DNA from: Timema cristinae
Taxonomy: Eukaryota > Arthropoda > Insecta > Phasmatodea > Timematidae
Direction of reading: 5' to 3'
Assembly: GCA_039000515.1 (NCBI GenBank)
Contig: JBCFYV010009882.1
Coordinates: forward strand, 107,278,821-107,342,820
DNA length: 64,000 nt
Shown: piece by piece, positions 21,871-31,872 of the stretch
Layout of the letters: each line of letters opens with the position of its first letter
Position numbering within the stretch: the first letter of the stretch is position 1
Notes under the pieces: model-generated
What the model was told of the DNA's origin: nothing
What the model saw: only the letters and a program-made list of their open reading frames with translations
Database searches by the model: none
Made by a program: the position numbers and the translations under genes

Positions 21871-24150
21871 TTTCATATGATAGACCAACTACGGACGTAA
21901 ATGACGGATATCCAGCCAGAAATGTAACCGAAGAATGAATGGATTGCTCTTTTTGCAAGCTAATCAACAATTCCGGCCCTTGCTACTCGGATACTTCATC
22001 ACTGACCAGCCAACGAAATTTCAAACACTTAGTTTCAACAGTTGACCCAAGGAGTATCAGCTTACGTCTGTGCTTCTGTGCGACACAACAAGGCTGCTTG
22101 ACGTACACTACCATGATAAAGCTCAAGTCACGTATCCAGCGCGAATCTCGAGAGTTGCTAGTGGTACTAATGCCCTTAACCATCGAAGGTATTTTACGCT
22201 TTGTATATGTAATAATTATATACAAACTAAATAAGCATGTATTAAATGGAAGTATGGAAGTTTTTAAAGACTATAAGGAATGGAAGAAAAACTTATGATT
22301 GCAATTAAAAATGACCAACTAACATTGAAAACCTGTCATATGTATTATTATCAAATACAAGGGCAGTTAAACATTACAGAGAGGAAATTCTGTGATTTTT
22401 GTTGTTTATGCTGAAAATGATATCCATATTGAAGAGATTTCAAAGATATAAAACTATGGAATGACACGATGCTGCCCAAACTAACAAAGATTTTACTTAC
22501 ATTGTATAGCTCCTGAGATTATAGATAGTCGAATAGACTAAAAAATGAGATGCAAAGATACTGCCTATATCATGGAAGCTCAGACTTCCAGAAAAAATAA
22601 AAAACTTGAGGATTTGAGTTAGTAGTGTTTCAAACTCAATACTTCAGCTGGGCTACTAAGATTTTTTTTTAAATATCAGGATGGGTTGTTTATAATTATT
22701 GATTTACTGTGTGGAGAGAGTTCAACAAACATTATATTGGATTAAAAAATATAACCTTTATGAAATTTCTCTCAACTACAAGGATCACGATAAAATAAAT
22801 TAAGTTAAAAACATTTCTTGAGAGAGAAAAACCACATATTTCTTCAAGAGTTTGTTGTGCCAATATTTTGAAAAAAGTATTTACTATTTTATGAATTAAA
22901 TTTATACTAGACTATATATTATTATTATTAATATTATTTATTCAGAATCATAAAGTCGAAATATTACAAGTATTTAGAAATAATCCAGCAATTCTCAATT
23001 CTAAAAGGGTTGTGAAATCATAATAACATTCATGTAGGCCTAATTAGGTTGGTATTTAAGTTCCTAATAGTATTGTTTTAAATTTATTACTGTAGTTTTC
23101 GGTGTTTGGACTCTACAAATTTAACTTTGTAAACTTTTTTTAAATAATAACTTGTTTAATTATGTACTTATTATGATATTTGCATTTTACATAAAAACCA
23201 ACTATAAATTTTACAACTAACCGTAAGAAATTAAGCAAGTTACATTTTATAAAAATTTAAGCTTGTAATTCTAAAATAATCTCCTTCGGTAAATTTTAAA
23301 TTTTGACATAATTTAATAGAGTGTTTTTAAAATAATGTTATTTATATGTTTTGTTAAACTTTTAATAATATACCATATTTCATTGGTGAATCTATTATAA
23401 ATAATTACTCTTACCAAATTTAAATTGAATAGAAATATATTTATGTTTCTTAAATGGGTGTATTCTTGATTTTTTATTGATAGCTACGCTGTTAAATATT
23501 TTTAAATTCTAGGACATTTTGAAATTCTCGATAATTCTATACCAAGTGTGAGTGTAAGCTAAAACTAACTAGTGATATGGACAAGTTGGATGTTTGCATT
23601 ATTTTTCATCCACTCAAAATATATTTAATTAAGAAAAAATCATTAACTTTATATCTATGGCAAATGATTCCGACCTATGACAGGTTCAGAAGTGACACGT
23701 CAAACGAAGGCAATGGGTAAGCTTACATTTATAATATTACATTAATATTCTGTTTTAGAACAGTTTGTTGATAAAATTTTTTAAATGCGTGAATTTAGAC
23801 TTTGCAAACTTAGTAGAGGCCCTTGGTTTTTTATTTTTTCAAAATAGAGTGAGTTTCATTACTATTTTTTATATTTTGAATCTAGTATGGTTTTCAAAGT
23901 CACTCGTGTAAAGATAATGAGCATGTAACTATTTTAATCTTTTGATATATAAAACTTGTCCCCTATATAATGCGGTTTATGTAAAATTGTGAATTACTCT
24001 GGGATTTCTGAAGCTCTCAATATTTTTTTACTTTTTTTTTTTACCATAACATAAATACACACTCCTTCTAAAAGTCACAATGTAATGATATAGTGAAATT
24101 TTATATACCAGTACACATCTTGTTACACGTCCAGTATATCCACCTAACTT
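21871..24150. other. AT-rich DNA; one unassigned 119-codon frame at 21939-22298
   Basis: The plus-strand frame 21939-22298 lies in a short stretch of more balanced composition (to about 22190). It shows no domain I recognise and loses coding character at its C-terminal end, so it may be chance or a relic. The rest is AT-rich with a short (ATT)n at 22918-22935. Confidence 0.35.
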
Positions 24151-24151
24151 A

Positions 24152-24383
24152 ACACCGCGTCTTACTACCCGTTCGGTTTACACATTTATGTAATAATTAC
24201 GCTATGTTCTTAAATCAAGTACAAACACAACACCCCCCAGCACCTAACCATTAACTCATCACTATGAAAGGGTAATCTCACATTTCACAAATTATAAATT
24301 TTTCGACCATGCCGGGAATCGAATCCGGGACCCTTAGCTCAGCAGGCGGACACGGTAACGACTGAGTTAAGGCGTCGGACTCC
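24152..24383 (-). repeat. tRNA-derived SINE, family C, minus strand
   Basis: It has the shared tail ACCGCGTCTTACTACCCGTT at 24153 and a different head. On the minus strand the head reads GCCTTAACTCAGTCGTTACC, then CCTGCTGAGCTAAGGGTC and GGATTCGATTCCCGG, a B-box match in a tRNA-like layout. It is the third head type found with this tail. Confidence 0.75.
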
Positions 24384-24524
24384 ACCTGACTAATTGTGGA
24401 GGGCCAGTTAATGTATATTTTTTTTAAATGTCTCAGCATTTGCGTATAAGTAGAACCGAACACCTAATTACATCCTGCTGCGATACTAACCTTGATCTCC
24501 CTGTCTCTGGCAAACCAAATAAGG

Positions 24525-25384
24525 TGTAATGTAATTGATTTGCCCCTGAAAAGTATGTGAAAGCATTGACAAGAATATCGTCCTAATTTTATAAACGTCT
24601 TATTTCATTTAAATTATATAGTATATTACGTGGCGCTTAAATCACGTCTTCCCTAAATTATTTACTAGTTCGCGCCTCGTGGTAAGATGGCAGCATCTAC
24701 TGGAGTTAAACTTAAGAAATGTTAATGTCTTTTAACGTAATACAGACAAGTTAAGATCTTTTAAAGTATTTTCTCGTCGAGAAGCTTCCAAACGCAATAG
24801 GTATTTTTGTTCTGGGTTTTTAGGTGTGTAATTTACCGTTAGAAAGATTCCTTCGAGAAGCTTCTATTGAACTCAGATATATGTGACTTTTTGAAACTCC
24901 GTATTTTCACTGTGCAATCGGTCGGGGTCTTGAATGGACGTGCTTTAAGCGATCAGTGATTATAATTGTTAGGCCCTCTACATGATCATGTTTCGATTAG
25001 AAAATATTAATAACATATGATTTAAATTTAAAGAATAAACAGATATCAAACTTTATGTGATATATTATCATTTATTAAAGTCTAATGATAAGGAACGAGG
25101 CATTATAAGTAAAGCACATAGTTGCGTAATAGAAATAATGATTTACGGAGTGACTTATAAATGACTCTGTTATGTAATATAGCAAATAGCGACACAACGT
25201 GGGAGATTTATAATAAAAAATATTACGAAGTGTAACACATGGCGTCCAACGAGGGGCGGAACGCGAAAAGTGTAACAAATAGCATTCCAACAAGGGGCTG
25301 AAGAAACGTAAGTGTAACAAATGGCGACACAACGTGGGGGTTAATAGGCGACTATTAACGCTCGCCAAGACTCGTAATGTAACA
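24525..25384 (+). repeat. 5' LTR of the gag-only element
   Basis: It begins TGTAATG and ends TGTAACA. It matches the LTR at 29458-30318 nearly base for base (visible differences include CTTCCCTAA versus CTTCCTCTAA and TCGGGG versus TCGTGG). It also matches the solo LTR at 41682-42531 (opposite strand) with many more changes. It contains two heat-shock-element-like motifs in the first half, an AATAAA at 25034-25039 that could be the poly(A) signal, and PBS-like units in its last 200 bases. Confidence 0.95.
24776..24871 (+). promoter_or_regulatory. Heat-shock-element-like motifs in the LTR
   Basis: TTCGAGAAGCTTC at 24852-24864 is three perfect alternating TTC/GAA units with two-base gaps, the textbook HSE form. 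A further GAA lies at 24869-24871. A second motif, GTCGAGAAGCTTC at 24776-24788, has two perfect units and one with a single change. Both are present in the 3' LTR. In the diverged solo LTR at 41682-42531 the three-unit motif is fully kept. Their position in the first third of the LTR suits a U3 promoter. Response to heat-shock factor is inferred. Confidence 0.6.
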
Positions 25385-25454
25385 AATGGCTTCCAACGTG
25401 GGACCACCCGTATTAGAATGTAACAAATGGCGCTACAACTTAGGGGCTCGAACA
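25187..25454 (+). repeat. Six tandem PBS-like units across the LTR end
   Basis: PBS-like cores start at 25187, 25240, 25280, 25322, 25387 and 25428. Examples are TGGCGTCCAACGAGGGGC, TGGCGACACAACGTGGGG and TGGCTTCCAACGTGGGA. The last five are each preceded by an LTR-end-like TGTAACAAA or near variant; the first is preceded by TATAGCAAA. The known complement of the insect tRNA-Lys 3' end is TGGCGCCCAACGTGGGGC. The first four units lie inside the LTR, so they are also in the 3' LTR. The last two lie outside and are the candidate working primer sites; the sixth continues GGGGCTCGAAC, extending the tRNA match. Confidence 0.85.
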
Positions 25455-25492
25455 CCGCGAACTGAGACAGAGGTGCGTCAACTGAGCTAAAG

Positions 25493-25690
25493 GAAGAGAC
25501 GGCACACCAGGAGACGGCACATAATCACCAAAGGACGGCACACCACACCAAGGAGACGGCATAGTCAAGAAACAGCGCAAAGGACTGTTGGAGACGGCAC
25601 ACCTGCAAGAGACGACACGCCGACGGCACACCTGCAAGAGACGGCACACCTGCAAGAGACGGCACACCAACGGCACACCATCAAGGAACG
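25493..25690 (+). repeat. GAGACGGCACACC minisatellite in the element leader
   Basis: About ten copies of GAGACGGCACACC or shorter forms (GACGGCACACC), some linked by TGCAAGA, lie between the primer site and the gag start. The stretch is GC-richer than its surroundings. It could be a packaging, dimerisation or translation signal, or a neutral expansion. The open frames on both strands through it are repeat artefacts. Confidence 0.85.
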
Positions 25691-26019
25691 GGACGGAGGA
25701 CCTTTTGGAGACGGCATGCAGTCAAGAAACAGCGTCGAGGACAGATAAGTGGTCAACAGAAGCTGTAACTCTAATTTAAAAAAAAAAAAAAAAAAAAAAT
25801 TATCTAATTTCAATTGTGTATGTTGGGGGTAATAAAATTTTGTTTTTTATATGTTGGGATTTCACAAATTAAATTAAAACTAACAATATAAAAGTGTATG
25901 GGCCTAATTTTAAATTAAATTTCTCACTATAAAAAGTAATTCTTAGATCAATAGTACTTGAAATTTGTCAAGGCCTAACACAAATTAATTCATAAGAAAA
26001 ATTTATTTAAATTTTCAAC

Positions 26020-26870
26020 ATGGCAGACAAGGTGATAAGAGAACCCGAAGAGTATGATGATGAAGACACAATGCCATTTATTTATGAGGAGGATGAAAGG
26101 GCAGGTCAATTCAGGAGGGCAAATTGTGAACAGGAACAAGAAGGGAGTGAGGAGGAAATAGGGGCTAGCTCTGGGGAGGTAGCAAGTAACGAAGTAATCC
26201 TGCAAACGCTGAATCAAAGTGTAGGGGGAACAATAACCTTAGTGGAAGAGAGGGTGGCTAAACCAGTAGAACAAGTAGATCTTTTAAATGCTATATTAGA
26301 AAAAATTGATCGAACTGCATCAGAAAATAAACAGGATTTTAAAACTTTAGAAACTAAACTCAACCAAAAGGTCGACGAACAATCAAAGAATAAAATAAAA
26401 AATTTGAGAAGTTAGAATTAATTAATCAAAAATTTATCCAACAAATTAATGACAGGGTTTCAGAAAAAGAAAAAAAACAAGGAAATTTAGAGGTTAAGCA
26501 GGAAAATCTAAGAAAGGAACAGTTTAAGTTAATTGATCAAATATCTTCAGTGACAAACAAAACAGAGGGTTTGGAGAAAAATTTAGATAAAGAAACCAGT
26601 AAATTAGAAAAACAAATACAAACACAGGATATACAGATAGCACACAACAAATCAGCTGTTCAGGTAGTACAATCCAATTTGGAAATTCAAATAGAAAAGG
26701 TGAGGTTAGAAATTGAAGGGCAAGAGGATGCTAATAGGCAATTTATTAAAGAAAATATTAATGAGGAGATTCAAATAGAAAGGAAAGAAATTGTGGAGAT
26801 AAAAGAAATTGTAAATAAAAACAAAAAAAACGGTTGGCACTTTAGATCAGAAAATAAACAACTTAGCTGA
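26020..26870 (+). pseudogene. Gag-only element copy 2: acidic N-terminus and coiled coil of gag
   Basis: An ATG at 26020 after a 635-base leader opens MADKVIREPEEYDDEDTMPF, then an acidic segment and a Lys/Glu/Gln-rich coiled coil (132 codons to 26415). A frame change in an A-rich stretch (AAAATAAAAAATTTG) near 26395 separates it from the next part, and the coiled coil goes on to 26870 in another frame (NLDKETSKLEKQIQTQ, VQVVQSNLEIQIEKV). The corresponding part of copy 1 is 202-846. I chose this start because it is the first ATG of the long frame and its acidic head is distinct from the coil. As it stands the full gag cannot be read through. Confidence 0.75.
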
Positions 26871-26939
26871 TCAAGTACAACTTAACAAAGGTAGGGGGAC
26901 AGATAACAAAAATGGGTGTAGTCATAATCTCTTAACCAA

Positions 26940-27254
26940 AAATGTCAATGACCTTACTTTGTCACTCATTCCTAGGTATAGGGAGCAAAGGACAAAATAT
27001 CTGTGGCTCAATATTTGCAAAAAATTGAGAGAGTTTGGAAAGAAGAGGATTTAAGGGAAAGGAACAAAATTGAAATTTTGCTCTCATGTTTAGAAGGGGA
27101 GGCTAGGTATTTAAATTATCCATTGGAAGAACACAGGTTGGTGAAACATCTAACAAATCACTTTCCTCTTCAGGTACAAAATGTATTGTTAAGTGTTAGT
27201 GCCCAAAATGTGAAGGAGATGGAAAGAGTATTGATAGGATTTGACAATAGGTAG
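26940..27254 (+). pseudogene. Gag-only element copy 2: capsid with internal deletion
   Basis: Capsid-like sequence starts near LTLSLIPRYR at about 26955 (copy 1: TMSLIPKYRG). It continues in the frame 27003-27254: AQYLQKIERVWKEEDLRERN, LSCLEGEARYLNYPLEEHRL, VKEMERVLIGFDNR, stop. Compared with copy 1 it lacks about 59 residues between EGEA and YLNYPLEEHR, including the Trp-rich helix and the YDPRNGTLSEYL block. The C-terminal Gln/Asn/Pro-rich tail of copy 1 is also missing. So this capsid is probably unable to assemble by itself, although the element looks recently mobile. Confidence 0.8.
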
Positions 27255-27478
27255 CTAAGGAATCGGAGAGGGGGTGAGAAATAATGTAATTAGAATCATT
27301 AAGCAACAAGATCTTAGTATATTATGTAATTTTATCTTCTTAACCTTGTAAATAAGGGCCATTTCATTGTAAAGATTAGTATGGAAGGTGACCCTCCTTA
27401 ATGTTTTAATACAGTCCAACTCTGGAAAGTAAGGACAAGTACTTCATTTTGTTCTCATTATTAATGACAAATTCAAGG

Positions 27479-27706
27479 GAGGGAAGCATCCTCTGAAGTG
27501 CTTGGTGAAGGAAGGAGAAGAAATGGATTTATTACAAAGTATAGTCAGTTGAGGAGGGAAGCATCCTCTGAAGTGCTTGGTGAAGGAAGGAGAAAAAATG
27601 GATTTATTACAAAGTATAGTCAGTTGAGGGAGGGAAGCATCCTCTGAAGTGCTTGGTGAAGGAAGGAGTAGAAATGGATTTATTACAAAGTATAGTCAGT
27701 TGAGGG
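27479..27706 (+). repeat. Three tandem copies of a 75-base unit
   Basis: Units starting near 27481, 27556 and 27632, each with GGGAAGCATCCTCTGAAGTG, a GGAAGGAG-rich middle and ATTACAAAGTATAGTCAGTT. They are almost identical, so the duplication is young. They lie in the non-coding part of the gag-only element. Confidence 0.9.
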
Positions 27707-27884
27707 TGGGGTGTACCCGGAAAGCACCAGGTCAGACAAGTAATTTAAGGCAAGCTTATAATAAAAATTGAGTTGAGGCAGGTAATTTCTGCTATACAGT
27801 GACATGTTGTGATGTCAGGACTTGGATTCTTCGACGTTTGGCAAGAGAGTAGTTTTGTCGCAGAGGTCTGACTACCTTGTGAGT

Positions 27885-28020
27885 TTTAGGGGGCAGGGAT
27901 TGAACCTGGGCCACCCGAGTTATGGGAATTTTGTGTTAGGGGGCAGGCATTGAACCTGGGCCACCCGAGTTAAGTATTGTGAGTTCTAGGGGGCAGGCAT
28001 TGAACCTGGACCACCCGTAT
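27885..28020 (-). repeat. Three tandem units with Pol III B-box-like motifs (minus strand)
   Basis: Three units containing GGGGGCAGGCATTGAACCTG or a near variant, followed by GGCCACCCG. On the minus strand each holds GGTTCAATGCC or GGTTCAATCCC, which fits the B-box consensus GGTTCRANNCC. No A-box-like sequence at tRNA spacing is evident. They may derive from SINE or tRNA sequence caught by the element. Confidence 0.6.
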
Positions 28021-29121
28021 TAGAATTTTGAGAGTTTTTCTGGGCCAAGGGGTCAGCAGAGTTCTGAACCGCCTGTGGTTACCAGACATTTGAACGAGGT
28101 TTGGACCGTTAAGAGAACGCCTCTTGTGTGTTTTGAAGGCCTGAGAAATGGGATTGTCGGTCACTGTATGCCGGGAAGTATCCTGAGGATACGTTCCAGT
28201 TTTTGGGAGTTAGCCTTTATTGAGCCTGTTATAAAAATAAATCAATATTATGTCACAAGTTTAAAGCAACTTTCTTTTAAATAAAATTTTTAATCATAAT
28301 AATAAATAATAATTAATTATGAGAATATTTCAAAATGTGAGCTTGTAATAAACCACTAAGGTCTTGTTAGAGATAGTATATACTATGGTTCTCTGTGCTG
28401 TGGAGAGATTCAGCATCGAGTGGTTGTTTTTCATTTTGTTTTACTAGGGGTTAAGTGTCATACTAATTAAATCAATGATACTGTATGATAATAATAATTT
28501 TCTGTTGTTAGACAATGTATGTGTATGATATTGCCATTTCTATGATTTAAACAATGTACTTATATGTTTTACTAGTTAATTATGTTTATTTTAATTTTTT
28601 ATGTTAAGTTAAGCTATTTTCAGCAAATGTGGTGCTCATATAGCAAATTTTAGTTGACCGTTTGGTACATAAAGTTGTAAATGTTTGTGATCATATAGCA
28701 AGTTTGGCCAAGAGACTTTTAAGAGTAAGTGTAACAAAGTGTTAAGAGCCTTTGTTAAGTGTGTGAAAAAAATCACAAAAGTGGATCCGTGAAGGATCAT
28801 GAAACGAAGTGCAACAATTATTTAAAGAAGATTGTATATAATTAAAAAAAAGACAAGACATAAAGGAAATGCAAATTGCTTGGCAAAAAATTAATTAAAA
28901 GACACTTCGATTTGAGACAATTAAATTAAAATTTTCTTAATATAATAAACTTAGACTATGTTATGTCAGTTAATTATAATTAGGCTGACATCTTTCTTAG
29001 ATATTTTATTTCATTTAATCATAATTATACTAAATGTTTTACTTAGATTATCTTATTTTAGTTAATCCTAATTATAACTGATAAATTTTATTTTAATGCT
29101 TAATTCATATAACTTCCACTT

Positions 29122-29360
29122 CAAAATATTGAACTTGATGCAATTTTGTTAATTCTATACAGGATGTTTAAAAATATTGAACTTGATGCAATTTTGTTAA
29201 TTCTATACAGGATGTTTAAAAATATTGAACTTGATGCAATTTTGTTAATTCTATACAGGATGTTTAAAAATATTGAACTTTAAGTAAATTTTGTGAAACT
29301 ATACAGGATGTTTCAAAATAGTGAAACTTTTGTAAAAAATTTATAAAACTTATACAGGGT
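29122..29360 (+). repeat. Tandem 48-base repeat near the 3' end of the gag-only element
   Basis: Units start near 29122, 29170, 29218 and 29266. They contain AAAATATTGAACTTGATGC and end CTATACAGGATGTTT. The first three are nearly identical; the fourth and a partial fifth (ending TACAGGGTGTACGAAATG) are diverged. Confidence 0.9.
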
Positions 29361-29443
29361 GTACGAAATGTGATCATGTCTTCTTTTTTTATTTTGGCAA
29401 AGCGTATCAAAAAGTATACGACTAGGTCTCTACTTTCAGATAC

Positions 29444-29457
29444 ACTTTGGGGGGTAT
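29444..29457 (+). promoter_or_regulatory. Polypurine-like tract before the 3' LTR
   Basis: ACTTTGGGGGGTAT lies directly before the TGTAATG of the 3' LTR. Its position and G run are right for the plus-strand primer of reverse transcription, though the T and TAT interruptions are unusual. Confidence 0.5.
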
Positions 29458-30318
29458 TGTAATGTAATTGATTTGCCCCTGAAAAGTATGTGAAAGCATT
29501 GACAAGAATATCGTCCTAATTTTATAAACGTCTTATTTCATTTAAATTATATAGTATATTACGTGGCGCTTAAATCACGTCTTCCTCTAAATTATTTACT
29601 AGTTCGCGCCTCGTGGTAAGATGGCAGCATCTACTGGAGTTAAACTTAAGAAATGTTAATGTCTTTTAACGTAATACAGACAAGTTAAGATCTTTTAAAG
29701 TATTTTCTCGTCGAGAAGCTTCCAAACGCAATAGGTATTTTTGTTCTGGGTTTTTAGGTGTGTAATTTACCGTTAGAAAGATTCCTTCGAGAAGCTTCTA
29801 TTGAACTCAGATATATGTGACTTTTTGAAACTCCGTATTTTCACTGTGCAATCGGTCGTGGTCTTGAATGGACGTGCTTTAAGCGATCAGTGATTATAAT
29901 TGTTAGGCCCTCTACATGATCATGTTTCGATTAGAAAATATTAATAACATATGATTTAAATTTAAAGAATAAACAGATATCAAACTTTATGTGATATATT
30001 ATCATTTATTAAAGTCTAATGATAAGGAACGAGGCATTATAAGTAAAGCACATAGTTGCGTAATAGAAATAATGATTTACGGAGTGACTTATAAATGACT
30101 CTGTTATGTAATATAGCAAATAGCGACACAACGTGGGAGATTTATAATAAAAAATATTACGAAGTGTAACACATGGCGTCCAACGAGGGGCGGAACGCGA
30201 AAAGTGTAACAAATAGCATTCCAACAAGGGGCTGAAGAAACGTAAGTGTAACAAATGGCGACACAACGTGGGGGTTAATAGGCGACTATTAACGCTCGCC
30301 AAGACTCGTAATGTAACA
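29458..30318 (+). repeat. 3' LTR of the gag-only element
   Basis: Nearly identical to 24525-25384, including the heat-shock-like motifs and four PBS-like units. It ends TGTAACA at 30318, followed by the target duplication AAGG. This end fixes the LTR boundary and shows that four of the PBS-like units are inside the LTR. Confidence 0.95.
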
Positions 30319-30439
30319 AAGGTGAGAATTACGACTACCCTCGTTACGGGTTCAGGCAAACTGATAAATCACAAACTGGCCGAGGACAAAGGGAAGAAAG
30401 ACAAGTGATCTACAGCAGGAGCAATGTGGATCAAGTGGC

Positions 30440-30764
30440 CGACACAAGTAGGACATGACTTGTACCAACGGGCAGACCCGAATTGCGCCAAGTCAAGTTG
30501 TGGTAGTCGGTGAGGGAGGTGGGGGGGATGATACAAACAAAGACCATCGCAAACAAAATCCCGCCACGTCATGTCTTTCCTCCCCTTAGTAAAGGAATGT
30601 AAAAACGCCCTAAGTGCCCCCAACAAGACTTGTAACAGTAGTATTGACATCCGTCCGTCCAATACTTATTAATTGTCTCGACAACAGTGACTGTCCAGGT
30701 GTATTTTTTAAATTTTTTTTCGGGTTTTGAGTGAACTGTGATAATATTAGCGAGAATTATTGAT
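30440..30764 (+). mobile_element. Left terminal region of a MULE (Mutator-like) element
   Basis: TACCAACGGGCAGACCCGAA followed by TTGCGCCAAG at about 30463-30492 is inverted relative to the right-hand sequence at 34115-34150 (GGCGCAATTCGGGCGAGCCC). The shared core GCCCGAATTGCGCCAA marks the terminal inverted repeats. The outer limit and the usual 8-10 bp duplication could not be fixed. It lies about 120 bases after the 3' LTR of the gag-only element. Confidence 0.6.
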
Positions 30765-31582
30765 ATGGAAAGAATTTATAGTGAAAAGGGGAACGTTCGT
30801 ATCGACAGGTGAATCAATTAAAGTTGACGAGGGAAGAGAGGTGGAGATGCACTAAAAAGGACTGCAAGGCTAAAATATTTACTCTTGATGGTGGAAACAT
30901 TTTCTCTCGGACTGAAAACGAACACAACCACGAACCACTACTAGATCAAGAAGTGAACAGAAGATCCATTAGCAACGCAGTTAAGAGGAAAGCTGATGAG
31001 ATTGAAGTAAGGCCTTCAAAGTTAATCCACAGAGGTGCAGAAACAGAAAAAAACTATAAAAACATTGACCCGCAAGGACATTAAATGTATCAGGAATAAC
31101 ATCAACTACACTAAACTATAAACACTGCCAAAGTTGCCTAAATCTTCCGAAGAAATTCAATTTGCCATAGATTCAATTGAAATAAAAACTATTCAAGACG
31201 AACACTTTTTGTTGAGAAACGAAAAAGAGAAGGGGATCGTGACATTTTCTTGTGACTCGAATCTTGAGTATTTGTGCCAGAATGAAATTGTGTTAATTGA
31301 TGGAACCTTTGAATACGCACCGAAACATTTTCTTCAGCTTTTTACTGTACATGGGTATTTCGAAGGGTCATACATACCTCTAGTATTTTGCCTACTTAAA
31401 AACAAGAAAAAGCAGAGCTGCATTGACGCTATGAGAATTCTAAAGGAGGAGTGCGAGAAGAGACTTCACCTTCAACCTTTATACATTGTGATTGATTTCG
31501 AGCAAGCGATTCACGAGTGCATCGTGTCGACTTTTCCACAAACCAGGATAGTAGGCTGTCGATTTCATTTAGAGCAAGCATG
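30765..31582 (+). pseudogene. MULE transposase, exon 1 (FLYWCH finger and catalytic core)
   Basis: A Mutator-like transposase. MERIYSEKGNV at 30765 begins a FLYWCH-type zinc finger, which continues in another frame as ERWRCTKKDCKAKIFT and ENEHNHEP (C-C-H-H ligands visible). After one more frame change the open frame 31134-31582 holds the catalytic part: VLIDGTFEYAPK (first D), YIVIDFEQAIHECI (second D) and GCRFHLEQAW (the C-x-H motif of MULE cores). The exon ends GCATG|GTAAGC. Homopolymer frameshifts and one stop near 31110 damage it. Joined to 33294 it gives the usual AWWRKIQ. Confidence 0.85.
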
Positions 31583-31677
31583 GTAAGCAAAAAATTTTAT
31601 TTTACAACTTTACATAAATATTGTTATATAGTTTGTGACTTGATTATTATATTTTTCACTCTTGAAGATTTTTTAGA

Positions 31678-31872
31678 ACTGCGTTTTACTACCTGTTCGA
31701 GTTATAGGCCTCCTTATGTACTAATTATGCTAATAGGCTTTGGTATGAGATAGGTAGAATGCAGAGAAAGTGAATCCGAATTTGCATGTAGTGAGAGTGG
31801 AAAATCATTTAGGAAAAACCACCTTCAGTTCACTCGACCAGGATTCGATCCCCAACCTCCCAATCATCGGCT
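31678..31872 (-). repeat. tRNA-derived SINE, family B, minus strand, degraded
   Basis: The tail CTGCGTTTTACTACCTGTTC and, at the other end, CGACCAGGATTCGATCCCCA (a B-box on the minus strand). It lies inside the MULE intron. Confidence 0.75.

Larger units (their letters stand above)
24521..30322 (+). mobile_element. Complete gag-only LTR retrotransposon with AAGG target duplication
   Basis: The element spans 24525-30318, between two LTRs of 860 and 861 bases, flanked on both sides by AAGG (24521-24524, 30319-30322). Order: LTR, primer-binding sites, 635-base leader with a minisatellite, coiled-coil plus capsid gag, 2.2 kb of non-coding repeats, a G-rich polypurine-like tract, LTR. No protease, RT, RNase H or integrase sequence is visible in any frame. 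It resembles the terminal-repeat gag-only (TR-GAG) elements described in plants. The LTRs differ at only a few bases, so insertion was recent and must have used enzymes from elsewhere. Confidence 0.85.

Noticed and set aside
25075..25813. Minus-strand frames of 78-126 codons across the LTR end and leader (repeated at 30009-30359)
   Set aside because: They follow the tandem PBS-like units and the minisatellite and are products of repeat periodicity.
27479..27706. CRISPR-like array
   Set aside because: The repeats are contiguous without unique spacers and sit in a eukaryotic retroelement.
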